A stretch of DNA of 64,000 nucleotides. Source: Streptococcus downei MFe28. GTDB taxonomy: Bacteria; Bacillota; Bacilli; Lactobacillales; Streptococcaceae. The notes below the pieces were generated by a model. That model had not been told where the DNA came from. It saw nothing but the letters and a program-made list of their open reading frames with translations, and ran no database searches. The position numbers were made by a program, and so were the translations under genes. The stretch covers positions 372,001 to 436,000 of the forward strand of contig NZ_UHFA01000002.1 in the NCBI RefSeq assembly GCF_900459175.1. The letters are read 5' to 3'. Shown one piece after another: positions 63,418-64,000 of the stretch (positions are counted from its first letter, which is position 1; each line of letters begins with the position of its first letter).

Positions 63418-64000
63418 ATGAAAGAAATTTTTCCAGCAGTATTTGAGTCGGTTTGGCGTCGCAAGGAAACGAAAATATACCTTGTTTTCGCACTCTACCC
63501 CTTGGTTTATTTCGTCGCCTCATTTTTTGGCCATTCAAATTTTATGCAAATTGTTAGTGGAGGTGGCGTAAAAGTTGGCTACATGGATTTTGCAGACATG
63601 ATGTTAAATGCTGTAGATACAATGATGTTACCAACTTTAGCTCTCTTCTTTTTAACAATTTCAGTATTTAAGAGAGAAACCGATGACCATACTATGTTTT
63701 TGTATAAGGATATTAATAGAAAAAATATCTTTTTTGCAAAATTTTTCAGTCTAATTTTGATATTAATTATCTATTTAGGAACCTTTCTCTTGATTTCCTT
63801 GTTCGTACATTATACGAGGGTTGTTCATACTTCATTTGGGACTTATCGTTTCACATCGGATTCACTTTATAATTCCCTGATGCAATGTGTAGGAACTCTG
63901 GTACTTTTCTTGAAGGGAGCTCTGTCTATTGCCATTGCTGCATTTTTATCCCTGCGTTCAAATGTCGGTATGACCATGGTCTCGGCTATCTGTTTGTCTA
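63418..64000 (+). CDS. ABC-2-type permease (paralogue 2), cut by the window end
   Basis: The frame opens MKEIFPAVFESVWRRKE and stays open for 194 codons to the window edge, with AAAGGAGAG upstream. Hydrophobic segments are present as in the 60670 permease, with the shared FLYKDINRKNIFFAK core. It has a larger first outer loop. The 3' end is not in the window. Confidence 0.8.
   Translation, partial: MKEIFPAVFESVWRRKETKIYLVFALYPLVYFVASFFGHSNFMQIVSGGGVKVGYMDFADMMLNAVDTMMLPTLALFFLTISVFKRETDDHTMFLYKDINRKNIFFAKFFSLILILIIYLGTFLLISLFVHYTRVVHTSFGTYRFTSDSLYNSLMQCVGTLVLFLKGALSIAIAAFLSLRSNVGMTMVSAICLS

Noticed and set aside
57306..64000. SigX (ComX) cin-box promoters (TACGAATA) in the competence-related region
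   Set aside because: No convincing match was noticed by eye; only ComR-type palindromes were found. A pattern search was not possible here.

Overview
This window is chromosomal DNA from a Streptococcus and spans the replication origin. The evidence is the gene order (htrA-parB-[oriC]-dnaA-dnaN-DUF951-ychF-pth-mfd-rqcP-divIC-tilS-hpt-ftsH, an rRNA/tRNA block, mreC-mreD-pcsB-prs, recO-plsX-acpP-comR), the streptococcal 16S rRNA, and proteins that read like mutans-group orthologues. A ComR of the S. mutans type and a base composition richer in G+C than S. mutans suggest the sobrinus/downei/criceti side of that group. The species call is an inference.

Layout. (1) 1-11.8 kb, mostly minus strand: mnmA, a polytopic membrane protein, two secreted wall lytic-type proteins, the ECF vitamin transporter core (ecfA1-ecfA2-ecfT), pgsA, rodZ and two M16 peptidase homologues. 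(2) 11.9-23.2 kb: yaaA-recF, guaB, trpS, an ABC-F protein, a YfhO-type protein, tRNA-Glu and tRNA-Arg, rlmH and htrA. (3) 23.5-27.2 kb: parB, oriC, dnaA and dnaN, with DnaA boxes on both sides of dnaA and a DnaA-trio-like tract before dnaN. (4) 27.5-42.5 kb: rightward housekeeping genes, with a frameshifted second copy of DUF951. (5) 42.7-49.85 kb: 16S-tRNA-Ala-23S, then 5S and 17 further tRNAs behind their own consensus promoter. (6) 49.9-57.3 kb: mreCD, the secreted hydrolase pcsB with a WalR-type site, prs, an aminotransferase, recO, plsX and acpP. (7) 57.3-64 kb: a repeat-rich accessory region.

The accessory region holds the most interesting system. A ComR regulator is followed by a GACAT-NN-ATGTC palindrome (a ComR box), a TATAAT box and a 19-residue hydrophobic peptide ORF that is the best comS candidate and has no tryptophan. 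About 0.5 kb further on, past nested repeats, two more ComR boxes lie one base apart and are reverse complements of each other. They precede a second promoter-like sequence. Downstream are two tiny overlapping ORFs (joined by TGATG) and then six tandem 113-bp units. Each unit encodes a 31-residue, strongly basic, Cys-free peptide of a type I do not recognise, with its own ribosome binding site. Behind them lie an ABC-2 permease, a CPBP-family intramembrane protease, a small four-helix membrane protein, an ABC ATPase and a second ABC-2 permease that runs off the window. I read this as a competence-pheromone-controlled multi-copy peptide locus (bacteriocin-like or signalling) with dedicated export/immunity genes. 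The ComR control is supported by sequence motifs; the peptide function is inference.

Two families of short interspersed repeats recur. One is an approximately 100-bp RUP-like element (at 13.4, 40.9, 57.4 and 59.2 kb). The other is an element with a GCGGGAC hairpin end (23.3 and 59.3 kb), and its 59.3-kb copy is nested in a RUP-like copy. No transposase gene, CRISPR array or prophage is visible.
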